DNA of 64,000 nt. Origin: Bacillus ndiopicus (GTDB taxonomy: Bacteria > Bacillota > Bacilli > Bacillales_A > Planococcaceae). The number at the start of each line of letters is the position of its first letter. Position 1 is the stretch's first letter. The stretch lies in the NCBI RefSeq assembly GCF_000612805.1, contig NZ_HG964407.1, forward strand, positions 124,001 to 188,000, given 5' to 3'. Positions 1-8,299 of this stretch are shown here, piece by piece. The notes under the pieces were generated by a model. The model saw nothing but the letters and a program-made list of their open reading frames with translations, had not been told where the DNA came from and made no database searches. The position numbers were made by a program, and so were the translations under genes.

Positions 1-348
1 AACACCATTTTTTTTGGGTTTACCTGCCGTTATTGGAAAAATATAAATCGGTACGTCAGGTCCCTCCCATAAAGTACGCAATCGCCCATATTCCTTTTGC
101 ACAATTGCCCATATATCTAGCTGCTGCATACCTTGGAGTGTTTGCTTGATCTTCTTCCACTCGTTCGGTTGAAATAAGCCATTGCTGAGTAGTTCATACT
201 GGATTGCTTCCTTTGATGCCCACGGAAATAACTTTTGCAAAGGAGCACATAGCACTTCACAGTGAATTTCCGCCAATCCTTCAGCTCGCTTATTTTTGCA
301 AGATGCTATCATTTTAGCCAGCATTGGAGCAGTTGCAATAACCCCCAT
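1..348 (-). CDS. DUF2268-like putative Zn-dependent protease, N-terminal part (runs off window)
   Basis: An open frame on the minus strand runs from ATG at 348 through position 1 without a stop, giving the first 116 residues. The start MGVIATAP and the stretch WEGPDVPIYIFPI near residues 93-105 are what I remember of the DUF2268 (YjaZ-like) family of predicted zinc proteases. The HExxH motif expected there would lie beyond the window, so catalysis cannot be judged. It diverges from the small gene at 453. The family call rests on recollection of the N-terminal domain only. Confidence 0.6.
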   Translation of the reverse strand, partial: MGVIATAPMLAKMIASCKNKRAEGLAEIHCEVLCAPLQKLFPWASKEAIQYELLSNGLFQPNEWKKIKQTLQGMQQLDIWAIVQKEYGRLRTLWEGPDVPIYIFPITAGKPKKNGV

Positions 349-452
349 CGTACTCACCCTTTTTTCATAACCTATGCTATAGGTGACTAGCTCGTGTCTA
401 GCAACGCTCTTTACATATATTAAAGTGTATGAAATGAAAAGGGGGGACAAAT

Positions 453-707
453 ATGGGAAGAGCAGACATGTACGATTTATGTTGTCAATATCACGGTAAA
501 AGAGTACGAATTACAGAGAGAGATGGACGTATACATGAGGGGCGCATTACACGTGTAGATCGAAGAATGGTTTGGCTGGAGCCTGATGGAGGATTTGGTG
601 GCTATCGCTTAGGATTTTGGGGGTTCGGCTTCCGTCCAGGCTTTGGCGTTGGTATCGCCTTAGGAGCAATTGCTGGTATTGCATTAGCGCCTTTATTCTT
701 CTGGTAA
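453..707 (+). CDS. Small glycine-rich protein with hydrophobic C-terminus
   Basis: 84 codons preceded by a strong GGGGGG ribosome site 6-7 bases before the ATG. Residues 11-45 (YHGKRVRITERDG, then HEGRITRVDRRMVWLEP) have the short beta-strand pattern of an LSm/SH3-like small barrel. Residues 47-84 are Gly/Phe-rich and hydrophobic and end in FFW, suggesting membrane association. I do not recognise a function. It is monocistronic, diverges from the DUF2268-like gene and is followed by a bidirectional terminator shared with phnE. Confidence 0.7.
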   Translation: MGRADMYDLCCQYHGKRVRITERDGRIHEGRITRVDRRMVWLEPDGGFGGYRLGFWGFGFRPGFGVGIALGAIAGIALAPLFFW

Positions 708-729
708 AGTTTAAAAGGCATCCAGTCTT

Positions 730-792
730 GTGCGAAAAGTATATTTTAACGTGCGAATTTCCCCTGCTTACGAGCGAAACATCACTATAAAT
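730..792. repeat. 21-bp-period degenerate repeat array (GCGAA type), 3 units
   Basis: Units begin at 730, 751 and 772, exactly 21 bp apart. Each opens with G[T/A]GCGAA followed by 14 variable bases. Unit 2 (GCGAATTTCCCCTGCTTAC) closely resembles unit 3 of the array at 40,963, so the two belong to one dispersed family. It sits between the 453 gene and the shared terminator. Confidence 0.6.
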
Positions 793-830
793 CTATTTAA
801 AAAAGTGGGAACAAAACCTCTTTTAAGCGG

Positions 831-866
831 AAAAAGTGAAACCAAATAACGAGGTTTCACTTTTTT
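831..866. terminator. Bidirectional terminator between the 453 gene and phnE
   Basis: GTGAAACC (836-843) pairs with GGTTTCAC (853-860). An A-run lies on the left and TTTTTTGTTTT on the right, so it can end transcription from either side. Confidence 0.8.
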
Positions 867-901
867 GTTTTAAAAACGGAAATACTAAATATAGCTTTTC
901 A

Positions 902-1744
902 CTATTGCGTCATCAATCGCTTTTTAATTTGTAGTGCAATCACTTCTAACACAATTGCTACAATTAACGCACAATACGTAATCATTCCGACTTCATGTAA
1001 ATCGTAATAGAAGCTTGAGGACATAAAGAGCTCAAAACCGATACCTCCAGCAGCAGCCGCTGCTCCCATAGCGATCGCTACACCGTAGTTTGTTTCAAAG
1101 CGTAAAAATGTCCATGATACGAGGTAAGAAGCTGATTGTGGTAAGACACAATGGAAAATAATATGCCACCAACTAGCACCTGATGCGCGCAATGCCTCGA
1201 TTGCCCCTTCCTCAATCTCCTCAAAGGACTCTGCATAAGCCTTCGTCAAATAGGCCATTGTGTGCAGCATCATCCCTAGTACCGCCGCTACGGCTCCAAG
1301 CCCTGCGACAATGGCAAAAATTAATACCCATAGCACAGTTGGTACTGCACGAATAACTGAATTAAATGCAATAATTGCATTGGAAAGACTAGCTGGCGCT
1401 AAATTTTTCGCTGTGCTAATTGCTAAGAAAAAGGAAACAAATGCACCTAGTATCGTCGCTAAAAAAGCTAACGCTAGTGTAATTACAATTTGTGTAATCG
1501 CTGTACCAAATGTAATTTGATTAAAGGCTGGCTGTAAAAACATCATTTTTAAGTTATCAAACGTATAAAAAATGGCTGTTGGCCAATCAATTGTTGAATA
1601 CTTTAATAAAAAGGGACCTATTAAAGTAAAGATGGTTAAAAAAATGATGACAGCACGTACAGTAATTGTCGCCTTTGTCAATGTGCGAGTTTTAATCTTG
1701 CCATTTTTAACATGAATCCCTTGCAACAAGGCTGTGTGCTCCAC
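902..1744 (-). CDS. phnE: Phosphonate ABC transporter permease (PhnE, distal copy)
   Basis: 280-residue inner-membrane permease of the phosphonate importer. A cytoplasmic N-terminal tail of about 30 residues precedes roughly six membrane segments. The EAA coupling loop that contacts the ATPase PhnC is visible as EALRASGAS near residues 184-192, followed by VLPQ. The start is a GTG overlapping the TAG stop of the upstream permease (TAGTG), so the two are translationally coupled. Two different PhnE subunits probably form a heterodimeric channel. It is the last gene of the phn locus. Confidence 0.92.
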   Translation of the reverse strand: MEHTALLQGIHVKNGKIKTRTLTKATITVRAVIIFLTIFTLIGPFLLKYSTIDWPTAIFYTFDNLKMMFLQPAFNQITFGTAITQIVITLALAFLATILGAFVSFFLAISTAKNLAPASLSNAIIAFNSVIRAVPTVLWVLIFAIVAGLGAVAAVLGMMLHTMAYLTKAYAESFEEIEEGAIEALRASGASWWHIIFHCVLPQSASYLVSWTFLRFETNYGVAIAMGAAAAAGGIGFELFMSSSFYYDLHEVGMITYCALIVAIVLEVIALQIKKRLMTQ

Positions 1745-2532
1745 TATAAAATCATCCTCCTTACTTTATTCGAGGTAAACTCAATCGCAATTACAACAAC
1801 AATAATCGACAGTGTAATTAAACCAAGTGTGCCATAATCTAATCGTTTATAATGCAAGTCAAATAAATAACCGATGCCTGTACCTGTTAAGAGGCCTATT
1901 AATGTCGCACTACGTATATTTGTTTCGATCATATAAAAGAGCCAGCTTAACATTTGCGGCATCGTATCTGGCAGGACTCCTTTAAAAACCATTTGAAAAT
2001 AAGTTGCTCCTGTCGCATTCAACGCTTCAACCCCATCCGCACTTGCTTCATCAATTGTTTCCATAAACATACGTACTAATGTACCGAATGTAGAAATAAA
2101 TAATGCAAAATAGCCCGTCACCACATTATGGCCAAATGAAATAACTAAAACTAACGCCCATGCAACAACAGGAATATTACGAAATACAGAGGCAATTAAG
2201 CGAGTGCTAAACGCAAGTATACGATTAATTTGTGTTGTTTTAGAACCGAAAATAGCAAAAAAGAATGCACAAACAGCAGCAGTTGTTGAAGCAATTACTG
2301 ATAAAATAATCGTCTCCCATAAACGCGATAACACTTTCGGTAAATTTTCCATAGCCGCTGCATCAGGTATAAGGTTTGTAGCAATCCAAGCAATGGTTCC
2401 TGGAATTGACTTTATCCCTTTCATCACATCAAAATCCGTTATCATCGAAGAACCATACGTAATCGCTAATAACAGGATGATAATACCTGTCATTTTCCAC
2501 TTTTTCATCCTTAAAAAATTGGTTGTTGTCAT
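1744..2532 (-). CDS. phnE: Phosphonate ABC transporter permease (PhnE, proximal copy)
   Basis: 262-residue permease, paralogous to the gene after it. The EAA loop is EALNATGAT followed by VLPD. About six membrane helices begin at residues 15-30. It lies 18 bases downstream of phnC and overlaps the next phnE by one base, so all importer genes from phnC onward are one transcript. Two-permease PhnE arrangements are common in Gram-positive phosphonate importers (family knowledge). Confidence 0.92.
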   Translation of the reverse strand: MTTTNFLRMKKWKMTGIIILLLAITYGSSMITDFDVMKGIKSIPGTIAWIATNLIPDAAAMENLPKVLSRLWETIILSVIASTTAAVCAFFFAIFGSKTTQINRILAFSTRLIASVFRNIPVVAWALVLVISFGHNVVTGYFALFISTFGTLVRMFMETIDEASADGVEALNATGATYFQMVFKGVLPDTMPQMLSWLFYMIETNIRSATLIGLLTGTGIGYLFDLHYKRLDYGTLGLITLSIIVVVIAIEFTSNKVRRMIL

Positions 2533-2550
2533 TGTTTCCTCCGTCTAACG

Positions 2551-3381
2551 CTATTCAAAAATAAGCTCATCTACTTCTGCACCATAGATATTACGAATAT
2601 CCATTTGACTTAATCGCTTCGGTAAATCATCGAATAATTTAGAGCCTCGATTTAAGCCAATAATGCGATCAGAATATTTCAACGCTACATCCACTTGATG
2701 TAAGTTCACAAGTACTGTAATGCCCATCGATTGAGAGATTTCTTTCAAATGGTCCATGATGACCTTTGAGGAATTTGGATCAAGTGAAGCAATTGGCTCA
2801 TCACACAATAGCAACTTTGGCTGTTGCACAAGCGCTCGTGCAATACCAACACGTTGTTTTTGTCCGCCACTTAGCTGATCACAGCGTTTATATACATGAT
2901 CCTTCATACCTAGCTTTTCTAAGATTGATAATGCTAGCATTTTTTCTTCTTCCGTATACAAGCCTAAAATGCCTTGCAGTGTAGACTTATAACCAAAGCG
3001 ACCATGCAGCACATTTTCAAATACAGTTAGGCGCGAAACTAAATTATAGTGCTGAAACACCATACCAATTTTCGTACGCTGCTTGCGCAGTGCAGATTTA
3101 CTTAATTGCGTAATATTCGTTCCATCGAAAATGATGTCACCACTTGACGGTTCAATCATGCGATTAATACAGCGTAGCAATGTTGATTTCCCAGCACCTG
3201 ATGGTCCAATAATCGATACGAATTCACCCTGCTTTAACTGTAAATCAATATCTTTAATAATTAGTGTTTTCATATCGTAGCTTTTCTCAATATTGCGCAA
3301 TTCCAATACAGTTTGCGCAGCAATCGATGCTTCTTTCGACGTCACTTGCTCAGTTGGACGATCTAACGTAATCGTTGACAT
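2551..3381 (-). CDS. phnC: Phosphonate ABC transporter ATP-binding protein PhnC
   Basis: 276-residue ABC ATPase with Walker A GPSGAGKST, signature LSGGQKQR, Walker B LLLCDEP and the switch histidine in VNLHQVD. It energises phosphonate uptake through the two PhnE permeases. Two adjacent ATGs follow AAAGGAAG; I chose the second (3381) for spacing, and 3384 is the alternative. A longer frame to 3420 has no ribosome site. The protein has about 24 residues before the first conserved strand, longer than usual. A 15-bp hairpin separates it from phnD. Confidence 0.93.
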   Translation of the reverse strand: MSTITLDRPTEQVTSKEASIAAQTVLELRNIEKSYDMKTLIIKDIDLQLKQGEFVSIIGPSGAGKSTLLRCINRMIEPSSGDIIFDGTNITQLSKSALRKQRTKIGMVFQHYNLVSRLTVFENVLHGRFGYKSTLQGILGLYTEEEKMLALSILEKLGMKDHVYKRCDQLSGGQKQRVGIARALVQQPKLLLCDEPIASLDPNSSKVIMDHLKEISQSMGITVLVNLHQVDVALKYSDRIIGLNRGSKLFDDLPKRLSQMDIRNIYGAEVDELIFE

Positions 3382-3411
3382 CATTTTCTTCCTTTCTTTA
3401 TTAAAGAAATA

Positions 3412-3445
3412 ACTTATCAATTACGCTTCTGCGTAATTGATAAGT
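3412..3445. repeat. Perfect 15-bp intercistronic hairpin between phnD and phnC
   Basis: ACTTATCAATTACGC (3412-3426), loop TTCT, then GCGTAATTGATAAGT (3431-3445). On the coding strand there is no T-run after the stem, so it is more likely a processing or stabilising hairpin that keeps phnD mRNA in excess than a full terminator. The core TATCAATTACGC recurs once at about 7393 in the phnM-phnK gap. Confidence 0.7.
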
Positions 3446-3490
3446 AAATTTAATAGATGTTTAAAATAAAGCTCCTATAATGCAATTTAA

Positions 3491-4570
3491 TTAATTAGAT
3501 AATGCACGAATTGGATCAAACCAAGCATCTTCCACTTTTACAAAACGCTCGTCAGCTGATTTATAAAACAGCCCAACTTCACCCGAATCTTTTGGTACAA
3601 AAATAGTTTTATCATTTGTTGTTTCATCAGAAATTAAAAGCTCTGTTAATTTTGTAATCTCTTCCTCTGTTAATACAGATTTATTCACTACAAATGGTGA
3701 GTTTAATACTGGTGTAGAGGAAATTAATACAAACTCCTTACCAGGTAAATTATTGAATGGCGCAGCTGCATCATCCTTTACGCGATAAACAGCGCCTGCT
3801 GTATTTGGTTCACCTTCTACTATATCTACATATGCTGATACACACGTATCACAAAAAGCTGCAACATCAGAACGTTCCATTAACATATTCACCGCCGAGC
3901 CTTGGTGAGAATCGCCAAATAACACTTCTGGGAATAGCGCATTCGCTTCAATTAAATCATCTTGTGTTAAAGATTTATAAGCATCTTGTTTTGTAAAGTG
4001 AGCAACAATTGAACTAGATGGTACTTTAAAGCCCGAAGTTGAAGATGCTGATACGAATGACATCTTTTTTCCTGCAATTGTATCAATTGAGAATTGGCCA
4101 TCTACTTTATAGTCATCAGCTTTATCTTTCGGTACTGCCAACCAACTGTAATAAACCGCGTCTTCTAATGTTCCTGAACTACCCGAAGGAACAACGATTG
4201 GTTGTACATCTGCACTTTTATTATTTGCTTCAATATAGCCTTGTGGACCCATGAAAGCGACTTGTGCATTACCACTTGCAATAGATTCAATAGCAATCGC
4301 ATAATCTGTCGTTAGTTTTTGTTCTACTTTACGACCTGTTGCTTCCTCAAAAATCTTACCGAATGCATCGCGAGCTCCAGCCATTTCAGAACCTGATTCA
4401 TTTGGATACCAAACCATTACTAATGGCTCGTTTGATTTAGACTTTGCTGTATTTCCATCTGCATCATTAGCAGCTGCCTTACTTGATGTCGTACCTTCTT
4501 CTGAATTACACGCAGCTAGAAAAATTGCACATAAAATCATTGAAAATAGTAAAACCAACTTTTTGTTCAT
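3491..4570 (-). CDS. phnD: Phosphonate-binding lipoprotein PhnD
   Basis: 359-residue extracytoplasmic solute-binding lipoprotein of the phosphonate importer. The signal peptide ends in the lipobox LAAC with lipidated Cys21, followed by a Ser/Asn/Lys-rich linker and a periplasmic-binding fold (PLVMVWYPNESG, then GPQGYIEA, typical of PhnD-type proteins). ATG at 4570 has AGGAGAG 4 bases upstream; an eight-codon extension to a TTG at 4594 would overlap that ribosome site and is rejected. It is the first gene of the importer block, followed by the hairpin at 3412. Confidence 0.94.
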   Translation of the reverse strand: MNKKLVLLFSMILCAIFLAACNSEEGTTSSKAAANDADGNTAKSKSNEPLVMVWYPNESGSEMAGARDAFGKIFEEATGRKVEQKLTTDYAIAIESIASGNAQVAFMGPQGYIEANNKSADVQPIVVPSGSSGTLEDAVYYSWLAVPKDKADDYKVDGQFSIDTIAGKKMSFVSASSTSGFKVPSSSIVAHFTKQDAYKSLTQDDLIEANALFPEVLFGDSHQGSAVNMLMERSDVAAFCDTCVSAYVDIVEGEPNTAGAVYRVKDDAAAPFNNLPGKEFVLISSTPVLNSPFVVNKSVLTEEEITKLTELLISDETTNDKTIFVPKDSGEVGLFYKSADERFVKVEDAWFDPIRALSN

Positions 4571-4680
4571 GTTACTCTCCTTTTTTCTGCTCAAAATTTA
4601 GTAGACGTGCTCTACATTCAACATTTAATCATAATTATCGAATAATAAAAGTAGTTTGGCAGTTTCTTAATAATCATTAA

Positions 4681-5499
4681 CTAAGCATTTACAAACTGCG
4701 GCATGTGTAAATGCTGCATAACATATTTACCAAGCGCTACTTCCGTGCCATATCGACCGTGAAAATCGGAGCCACCTGTCATCAGCAATCCATGCTTGTT
4801 AGCCATCGTTACAATTCGTTCATAATCCTGTTCATTGTGATCTGGATGTACAAGCTCAATGCCATCTAGCCCCTCTTGTATCAATTGTTCTGCAATATCA
4901 TAAGAGTCTAGCTGTCCAGGATGTGCTAATACCGCTATCCCGCCATCTGCCTTAATAGCACGTAGCGCATCAAAGGCATCGACATAACGTATATCACTTG
5001 CTGCCACACCGTTGTTTTTAAACAATGACCTATACAAAGTTTGATAATCCTTTGAATCAAAGGCTGCTGTCGTTAATACATCCATAATGTGCTGTTTGTA
5101 AAGTACATTCGCTTTTGCAGTGCGCTCTAATGCTTGTTCCTCTGTAATAGCAAAGCCAGCTTCTTGAATTTGTCGTAATTGCCAGAGCGTATGTTCATGG
5201 CGACGGGCTAATAATGGTTGGCAAAGCTGACGAATATGCTCACACGGGCCTTGCAATTGATAGCCTAGCATATGCACCTTGCGACCACGCTCAAAATCAT
5301 AGGCCGAGATTTCTATACCTGGGATAAAATGAACGCCGTATTTTTGTGCAAGCTGCTGCCCTTCTTCAATATGATCAACCGTATCATGATCGACGACACC
5401 AATATGTGTTAAACCAGCCTCATTCGCTTGTTGGAAAAGCTCCTCTAACGTATTAGAGCCATCTGAATATGTGCTATGCATATGCAAATCAACCTTCAT
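4681..5499 (-). CDS. PHP-domain phosphoesterase in the C-P lyase operon
   Basis: 272-residue PHP-family metal-dependent phosphoesterase. Metal ligands are visible: HMH at residues 6-8, DHD in VVDHDTVD near 37-43, GIEIS near 61-65, HPGQ near 191 and GSDFHGR near 243-249. It overlaps phnL by one base (TAATG). The locus lacks PhnP (cyclic phosphodiesterase) and PhnN. A PHP enzyme from Eggerthella lenta is known to hydrolyse 5-phosphoribosyl 1,2-cyclic phosphate, the PhnJ product, sequentially to ribose 5-phosphate and phosphate. I infer the same role here. The alternative is a generic RNase AM/TrpH-type nuclease, which operon position argues against. Confidence 0.85.
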   Translation of the reverse strand: MKVDLHMHSTYSDGSNTLEELFQQANEAGLTHIGVVDHDTVDHIEEGQQLAQKYGVHFIPGIEISAYDFERGRKVHMLGYQLQGPCEHIRQLCQPLLARRHEHTLWQLRQIQEAGFAITEEQALERTAKANVLYKQHIMDVLTTAAFDSKDYQTLYRSLFKNNGVAASDIRYVDAFDALRAIKADGGIAVLAHPGQLDSYDIAEQLIQEGLDGIELVHPDHNEQDYERIVTMANKHGLLMTGGSDFHGRYGTEVALGKYVMQHLHMPQFVNA

Positions 5500-6194
5500 T
5501 ACACTAGCTCCTTTTGCTGCATTTTCGCCATGTGAAAGACATTGTCACATAAGCCTTCCATAAACTCTAAGTCGTGGAAAATGCCAATTAATGTCGTACC
5601 ATTCGCTTTCAGCTTTTCAATTGCTTCACGCACCTTTAATTTAGATGAATGGTCAAGGCTCGCTGTTGGTTCATCAAGCAGCAATAAACGCGGCTCTTTT
5701 ACAACAGCACAGGCAATATTTAAGCGTAGCTTTTCACCACCCGAAAACATATTTGGATAGCTATTCCACAGTGATTCATCAATATCAAAATGTCTTAGCG
5801 CCTGCTGTGCCTTAGTTGTCGCCTCTTCTTTCGACACGCCTAAATCAAGCAGCGATTGCTCTACTAGCTCTAGCGCTGTTGTACGTGGCATAACATTTAA
5901 AAATTGCGAGACATAGCCTATTTCATGCTTGCGCAAATAAACGATTTCGCGCGCTGTAGCCTGCACTAAATCAATTGTTCCAAATGCCTCGGATTGAAAT
6001 AGAATCTTTCCATCCTGTGGCTCATATGTGCGGTAAATGCTTTTTAAAATAGTTGATTTACCGCTACCACTTTTCCCGACGATTCCTAAAAAGCTGCCCT
6101 CAGGCACATGTAATGAAACGCCCTGTAATGCAGGCAATGCTTTATTCAAATGATGAATTGTAAAACTTTTACGCAAATTTTCTACGGTAATCAT
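5499..6194 (-). CDS. phnL: C-P lyase accessory ABC ATPase PhnL
   Basis: 231-residue ABC-type ATPase with Walker A GKSGSGKST, signature FSGGEKLR, Walker B LLLLDEPTASLD and HD switch in GIFHDLEF. PhnL works with the C-P lyase core rather than as a transporter subunit; no permease partner accompanies it. ATG at 6194 sits 9 bases after AAGGA; the GTG two codons earlier (6200) is a possible alternative. It lies 12 bases downstream of phnM and overlaps the PHP gene. Confidence 0.9.
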   Translation of the reverse strand: MITVENLRKSFTIHHLNKALPALQGVSLHVPEGSFLGIVGKSGSGKSTILKSIYRTYEPQDGKILFQSEAFGTIDLVQATAREIVYLRKHEIGYVSQFLNVMPRTTALELVEQSLLDLGVSKEEATTKAQQALRHFDIDESLWNSYPNMFSGGEKLRLNIACAVVKEPRLLLLDEPTASLDHSSKLKVREAIEKLKANGTTLIGIFHDLEFMEGLCDNVFHMAKMQQKELV

Positions 6195-6206
6195 CTTCAC
6201 ACATCC

Positions 6207-7379
6207 TTATCGATAATTCGTTTGTAAAATGACTTTACCGTCGACAATAGTTGATGTCACAACGGGATATCCATCTGCCATTTGTTCAATAATAATGATG
6301 TCCGCCTTTTTCTCCACTGCAATTGAGCCAATTTCATGCTCCATATTAACTGCCTTAGCTGGATTAAGCGTTACAAGCTGGAATAAAGCGTGTAAATCCT
6401 CTTCATATTTATTAGCAAGCTCAAAAATACCGTGTAGCATTGCAGGTGGATAATAATCGCTGCAAATAATATCAATAACACGTGCTTGGATCGCCTCTGC
6501 TGCACTTAAATTACCTGAATGTGAGCCACCTAATAAAATATTCGGTGCACCAGCAATCGTTTGTAGCCCTAATCTTTTTGCTTCCTTTGCTACATCTAAT
6601 GTGATTGGAAACTCGCTAATTGTCGTTCCATATGATTGAACAAGCGCTAGCTTTTGCACATCGTCATCATCGTGTGAGGCAACAGCGATATTACGCGAAA
6701 TAGCTAAACGACTTAGGCGCTCAATATCCTCTAGCGTAATTTTTTCCTTGTCAATTTGCTCTTTAATTATCGTATCTGCTTCATGCTCTGTCATTGAGCG
6801 ATAGCCGCGCATAATACCCTTATATATTTCTAGATTGCGGTACTGCCCTTGCCCCGGTGTATGATCCATAAATGACAGTAGATGTACTTTACCATCTAAA
6901 ATATTTTCCTCTAGCTGCTGCAATTGACCAACTGAATCAATTTCAAAGCGTGCATGTAAGCGATGGCGAATTAAATGCGGCTCATCATGCGAGGCGCTAA
7001 TTGCATCCACGCATTTTTGTACATTTTCTGGATTACGGATTGCCTTATGTGAGTATTTATCATCGCCATAGTATGACAAGGAGTGGAAAATCGTCGTAAT
7101 ACCATGCGTCATTAAAATACGCTCACTTTCGCGCAAGCCGATATTCATATTCATAACTGAATTTGGACGTGGGCTAACAATCGTTTCGATATAATCCGAA
7201 TGAATATCTACAAACCCCGGTGAAACGTAGCCACCATTTGCATCAATTATCTCTAGCCCCTCTAGCTCTACATCTGACTGATGGATAATTTGTTTAATCA
7301 TCGCACCTTCGATAAGCACCACATGGTCATATAAAAATTGCTGTTCTGTTACAATTACTCCATTTACAATGGCAATCAT
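6207..7379 (-). CDS. phnM: Alpha-D-ribose 1-methylphosphonate 5-triphosphate diphosphatase PhnM
   Basis: 390-residue amidohydrolase-superfamily enzyme that removes pyrophosphate from ribose 1-alkylphosphonate 5-triphosphate to give the PhnJ substrate. Metal-site signatures are GFVDIHSD near residues 54-61, HRLHARFE, ASHDDDD near 231, and LGGSHSGN followed by CSDYYPPAML. The start has AAAGGAGG upstream. It sits between phnK and phnL, and an 84-bp gap with a hairpin separates it from phnK. Confidence 0.95.
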   Translation of the reverse strand: MIAIVNGVIVTEQQFLYDHVVLIEGAMIKQIIHQSDVELEGLEIIDANGGYVSPGFVDIHSDYIETIVSPRPNSVMNMNIGLRESERILMTHGITTIFHSLSYYGDDKYSHKAIRNPENVQKCVDAISASHDEPHLIRHRLHARFEIDSVGQLQQLEENILDGKVHLLSFMDHTPGQGQYRNLEIYKGIMRGYRSMTEHEADTIIKEQIDKEKITLEDIERLSRLAISRNIAVASHDDDDVQKLALVQSYGTTISEFPITLDVAKEAKRLGLQTIAGAPNILLGGSHSGNLSAAEAIQARVIDIICSDYYPPAMLHGIFELANKYEEDLHALFQLVTLNPAKAVNMEHEIGSIAVEKKADIIIIEQMADGYPVVTSTIVDGKVILQTNYR

Positions 7380-7432
7380 AAAAAGCCTCCTTTATCAATT
7401 ACGCCTCGGTCTTTATTCGAAATCTATTTTGG

Positions 7433-7459
7433 TTCAGCAAGAGCTGGATTCTTGCTGAA
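7433..7459. repeat. Intercistronic hairpin between phnK and phnM
   Basis: TTCAGCAAGA (7433-7442) pairs with TCTTGCTGAA (7450-7459) with a 7-base loop and no T-run on the coding strand. It probably modulates mRNA stability between the PhnGHIJK core and PhnM. The adjacent TATCAATTACGC (about 7393-7404) repeats half of the phnD-phnC hairpin. Confidence 0.5.
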
Positions 7460-7462
7460 GCA

Positions 7463-8299
7463 TTATAAAAGTGAATATACTAGCTGCTGTGTATAAGCAT
7501 GCTGCGGGTCTTCAAGCACTTGGTCTGTTAAGCCATGCTCAATAATTTGACCGTTTAACATAACAATTGTGCGGTCTGCTAACATACGAATAACAGCTAA
7601 ATCATGCGATACAACAATCATTGAAATATTCAATTCACGTTGAATTGATTTAATTAAATCGAGCACATCTGCCTGCACGGATAAATCTAGCCCTGTCGTC
7701 ACCTCATCAAGCAATAAAACAGGTGGGTTATTCGATAAAGCTTTAGCAATCTGCACGCGCTGCTGCATACCACCCGAGAAGTTTCTCGGCGCTTCCTTGC
7801 TACGGAAAAGTGGTATATTGACATGGTCTAACAGCTCTAGGCTACGCTTTTCCATATTACGTACATGACGATTGCCTGCTGCAATTTGCTTTTCTGCAAT
7901 ATTACTCATTGAAGAAAAATCCATATTTAAGCCAAGCATCGGATTTTGATAAACCATGCCAAGAATTGTATTACGAATAAGGCGCTGCTGTTGACGAGAT
8001 TGTTCGAAAATATTCGCTGTACCATTTTCATAATCCTCAAGTAAACCGATACCGCTCGTAATTTGCTCGTCAAAATACAAGCTCTTCATTAAAGTCGATT
8101 TACCACTACCACTTTCCCCAACAATCCCTAATATTTCTCCACGATACAGCTCAAAGGAAATATCACGACATGCATAAACAGTTTTACAAACAGGACAGAA
8201 GTTTTTTTCTAGCTGCACATGCTCACCTTGGCAATGAATACAGCCTTTCCCGTATTGCTTTGATAGCTTCTGAATTTGTAAAATCGGTTGTTCCTTCAT
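7463..8299 (-). CDS. phnK: C-P lyase ABC ATPase PhnK with extra Cys4 insertion
   Basis: 278-residue ABC ATPase with Walker [10 protein letters not shown], signature FSGGMQQR, Walker B VLLLDEVTTGLD (Val where Pro is usual after DE) and VSHDL switch. PhnK binds the PhnGHIJ core in E. coli. Between the first strand and the P-loop this protein has C20-x2-C23-x11-C35-x2-C38 plus C44, a zinc-ribbon-like insertion absent from E. coli PhnK as I recall it. It overlaps the phnJ stop (TAATG) and is separated from phnM by a hairpin. Confidence 0.93.
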   Translation of the reverse strand: MKEQPILQIQKLSKQYGKGCIHCQGEHVQLEKNFCPVCKTVYACRDISFELYRGEILGIVGESGSGKSTLMKSLYFDEQITSGIGLLEDYENGTANIFEQSRQQQRLIRNTILGMVYQNPMLGLNMDFSSMSNIAEKQIAAGNRHVRNMEKRSLELLDHVNIPLFRSKEAPRNFSGGMQQRVQIAKALSNNPPVLLLDEVTTGLDLSVQADVLDLIKSIQRELNISMIVVSHDLAVIRMLADRTIVMLNGQIIEHGLTDQVLEDPQHAYTQQLVYSLL

